Of a DNA stretch of 64,000 nt, positions 63,005 to 64,000 are shown in pieces. Under the pieces are notes generated by a model. That model was not told where the DNA came from. It worked only from the letters and a program-made list of their open reading frames with translations, and did not search any database. Made by a program: the position numbers and the translations under genes. Source of the stretch: Albidovulum sp. (GTDB taxonomy: Bacteria > Pseudomonadota > Alphaproteobacteria > Rhodobacterales > Rhodobacteraceae); assembly GCA_028823855.1 (NCBI GenBank), contig JAPPFL010000001.1, positions 62,001 to 126,000 of the forward strand. The letters run 5' to 3'. Positions within the stretch are counted from its first letter, which is position 1, and every line of letters begins with the position of its first letter.

Positions 63005-63490
63005 TCAAGAAGTGAATTGAAGGTCAGCCGGCGAAATCAATACATTGAACCTCTCGCACCAAATGACGACGCTAGGATAATTCGCCAAGTCGACGCCGTC
63101 TGGCACTTCGTATCTTTGGCTTCCTTTGAAGGCGCGCAGTTGCCCGAGATCCACGTACATCGAGTTGTCGACAACAGCGGAGCTCCGAATCTCGCTTTCG
63201 GGAACCAGCAAGACATGGAAGGCAGGTCCCGGTCCAACTTCGAAGTCTTCCTCCAGGAACACGATTTTCTCGAGTACTTTTACTCCTCCTTTCCCGTAGT
63301 GGATCGGGTCGGACGGATTAGCATGAATGAATGTTCCGGTTGCGACTACTTCGGCGGCCTCCGCCGCAGAAACGTTGTCCATGGCCGGCGGAGGCGGAAA
63401 GACGTATGGATAAGCGAAGAAGCCGACCGCGACTCCAAATGCGGTTCCCGCAATCCCGCCAAAGAATAATATTGTTAGCGCGCGCCACAT
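63005..63490 (-). CDS. DM13-domain membrane-anchored protein
   Basis: A 161-residue protein with one N-terminal helix (ALTILFFGGIAGTAFGVAVG and the following FFAYPYVFPPPP) that anchors or exports it, then a DM13 domain. DM13 signs are ATGTFIHANPSDPIHYGKGG and VFLEEDFEVGPGPAFHVLLV, then YEVPDGVDLANYPSVVIWCE with RFNVLISPADLQ. The single conserved Cys in VVIWCERF is present; it is the residue thought important for redox or ligand function in this domain. ATG 63490. No operon partner. A periplasmic-facing accessory role is likely. Confidence 0.88.
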   Translation of the reverse strand: MWRALTILFFGGIAGTAFGVAVGFFAYPYVFPPPPAMDNVSAAEAAEVVATGTFIHANPSDPIHYGKGGVKVLEKIVFLEEDFEVGPGPAFHVLLVPESEIRSSAVVDNSMYVDLGQLRAFKGSQRYEVPDGVDLANYPSVVIWCERFNVLISPADLQFTS

Positions 63491-63794
63491 GAAACGAATC
63501 CTCCCAGTTTGCCGGTTTGATTAATTCCGCCTACATGACAATTGCCATATCGACAAATCTTGTCATGATAAGCTCAATGCTCGCGCGCGAATGCAAGCGG
63601 AATAATTCCAGATTTTGATTCATTGCATGCGCTCATTAAATTTTATTAGCTAAGGAAGGACTTGTTCGGTCCTAGAACCATGGTTCGAGCGCAAGATTTC
63701 TGAAGCTGCCAATTTAATGAATTACCAAGCGAATCGTTCGCGGGAGCAATAGATTCCTACTCTCGAATCGGCCAATTCTGAAAAGGAGCACTCC
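63491..63794. other. Divergent intergenic region, about 300 bases
   Basis: A/T-rich in 63560-63660; presumably promoters for the DM13 gene and the amidohydrolase. No gene seen. Confidence 0.5.
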
Positions 63795-64000
63795 ATGCAC
63801 GATCTCCTGGTGGCGGGCGGAACGCTGCCAAACGGCGAAATCGCCGACATCGCCGTCAAAGGCGGCAAAATCGTCGCTGTCGGTCGCGGCATAGCCGTCG
63901 AAGCAAGGGAAACAATTGACGCATCCGGCCTGCTCGTATCGCCGCCGTTCGTGGATCCGCATTTCCATATGGATGCCACGCTCTCCTACGGCATACCGCG
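63795..64000 (+). CDS. Amidohydrolase (cytosine-deaminase-like), N-terminal part (runs off right edge)
   Basis: The first 68 codons of a metal-dependent amidohydrolase: MHDLLVAGGTLPNGEIADIA, VKGGKIVAVGRGIAVEARET, then SGLLVSPPFVDPHFHMDATL with the HxH metal motif (HFH). The VSPPFVDPHFHMDATLSYG sequence resembles cytosine-deaminase-type members rather than dihydroorotase. ATG 63795 has AAAAGGAG 6 bases upstream. The remainder, including the deaminating site, is outside the window, so the substrate cannot be judged. Confidence 0.88.
   Translation, partial: MHDLLVAGGTLPNGEIADIAVKGGKIVAVGRGIAVEARETIDASGLLVSPPFVDPHFHMDATLSYGIP

Noticed and set aside
1-64000. Search for CRISPR arrays, rRNA genes, tRNA genes and complete insertion sequences
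   Set aside because: No regularly spaced repeats, no conserved rRNA stretches, no cloverleaf and no intact transposase with terminal repeats were seen by eye.

Overview
The window reads as a stretch of an alphaproteobacterial chromosome. The left edge holds the start of an alphaproteobacterial-looking dxs, and most of the rest is transport-plus-catabolism operons of kinds common in Rhodospirillales- and Rhizobiales-type genomes: TRAP, MalK-type, Liv-type, Dpp-type and YnjBCD-type importers beside SDRs, epimerases and hydrolases. No rRNA, tRNA, CRISPR array or intact insertion sequence was seen. Taxonomy is inferred from protein flavour only. Decayed genes are frequent and several gaps of 0.5-2.4 kb carry only relics or nothing recognisable, as in a genome under relaxed selection (for example host-associated); that is an inference.

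Layout. 0-8 kb: partial dxs (-), a COG4091 dehydrogenase/SAF protein (+), a decayed SDR (-), then a TRAP transporter dctPQM (+). 8.1-19.8 kb (-): one long, tightly overlapping operon of ABC ATPase, sugar-type binding protein, wrecked permease genes, a SnoaL/NTF2-like protein, an HpsN-like dehydrogenase, an SDR, a LacI regulator, a long SnoaL-like protein, a bicupin, a MetE-fold protein, an alpha/beta hydrolase and an RraA-like protein. 20.5-26.7 kb: Asp/Glu-racemase-type enzyme with a complete Liv transporter (-) and a divergent GntR/FCD regulator (+) sharing an intergenic region with tandem palindromes. 27.9-36.3 kb (-): DUF4387 and AtuA-type proteins, a C45-family peptidase/acyltransferase and dppABCDF. 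36.5-38.1 kb: relics of a higBA toxin-antitoxin locus and a serine recombinase.

38.6-45 kb: an OFA-like MFS carrier (-), then a thiolase-fold protein lacking its usual Cys and His, a DUF35 partner, an acyl-CoA ligase and a nucleoside-hydrolase-like protein (+). 45-53.7 kb (-): a carbohydrate operon with a YnjBCD-type importer, a tagatose-3-epimerase-like protein, DhaL, DhaK, an SDR and a fucose/arabinose-isomerase-fold protein, a plausible complete route for an unidentified sugar or polyol. 54.8-60.3 kb (-): an SMP-30 lactonase, the last fragment of a TctA permease, an LVIVD-repeat protein, an OsmC-fold protein lacking both redox cysteines, and the two subunits of a molybdenum hydroxylase. 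60.8-64 kb: an orphan YejA-like binding protein (+), a DM13 protein (-), and the start of an amidohydrolase (+).

The best candidates for undescribed biology are the HpsN-like/MetE-fold/bicupin/SnoaL operon, the epimerase-DhaKL-isomerase operon, the AtuA-DUF4387-C45-Dpp cluster, and the cysteine-less OsmC/molybdenum hydroxylase operon. A recurring theme is deletion between neighbouring cistrons that leaves fused relics (MalF/MalG, HigB/HigA) or coupled fragments (TctA).
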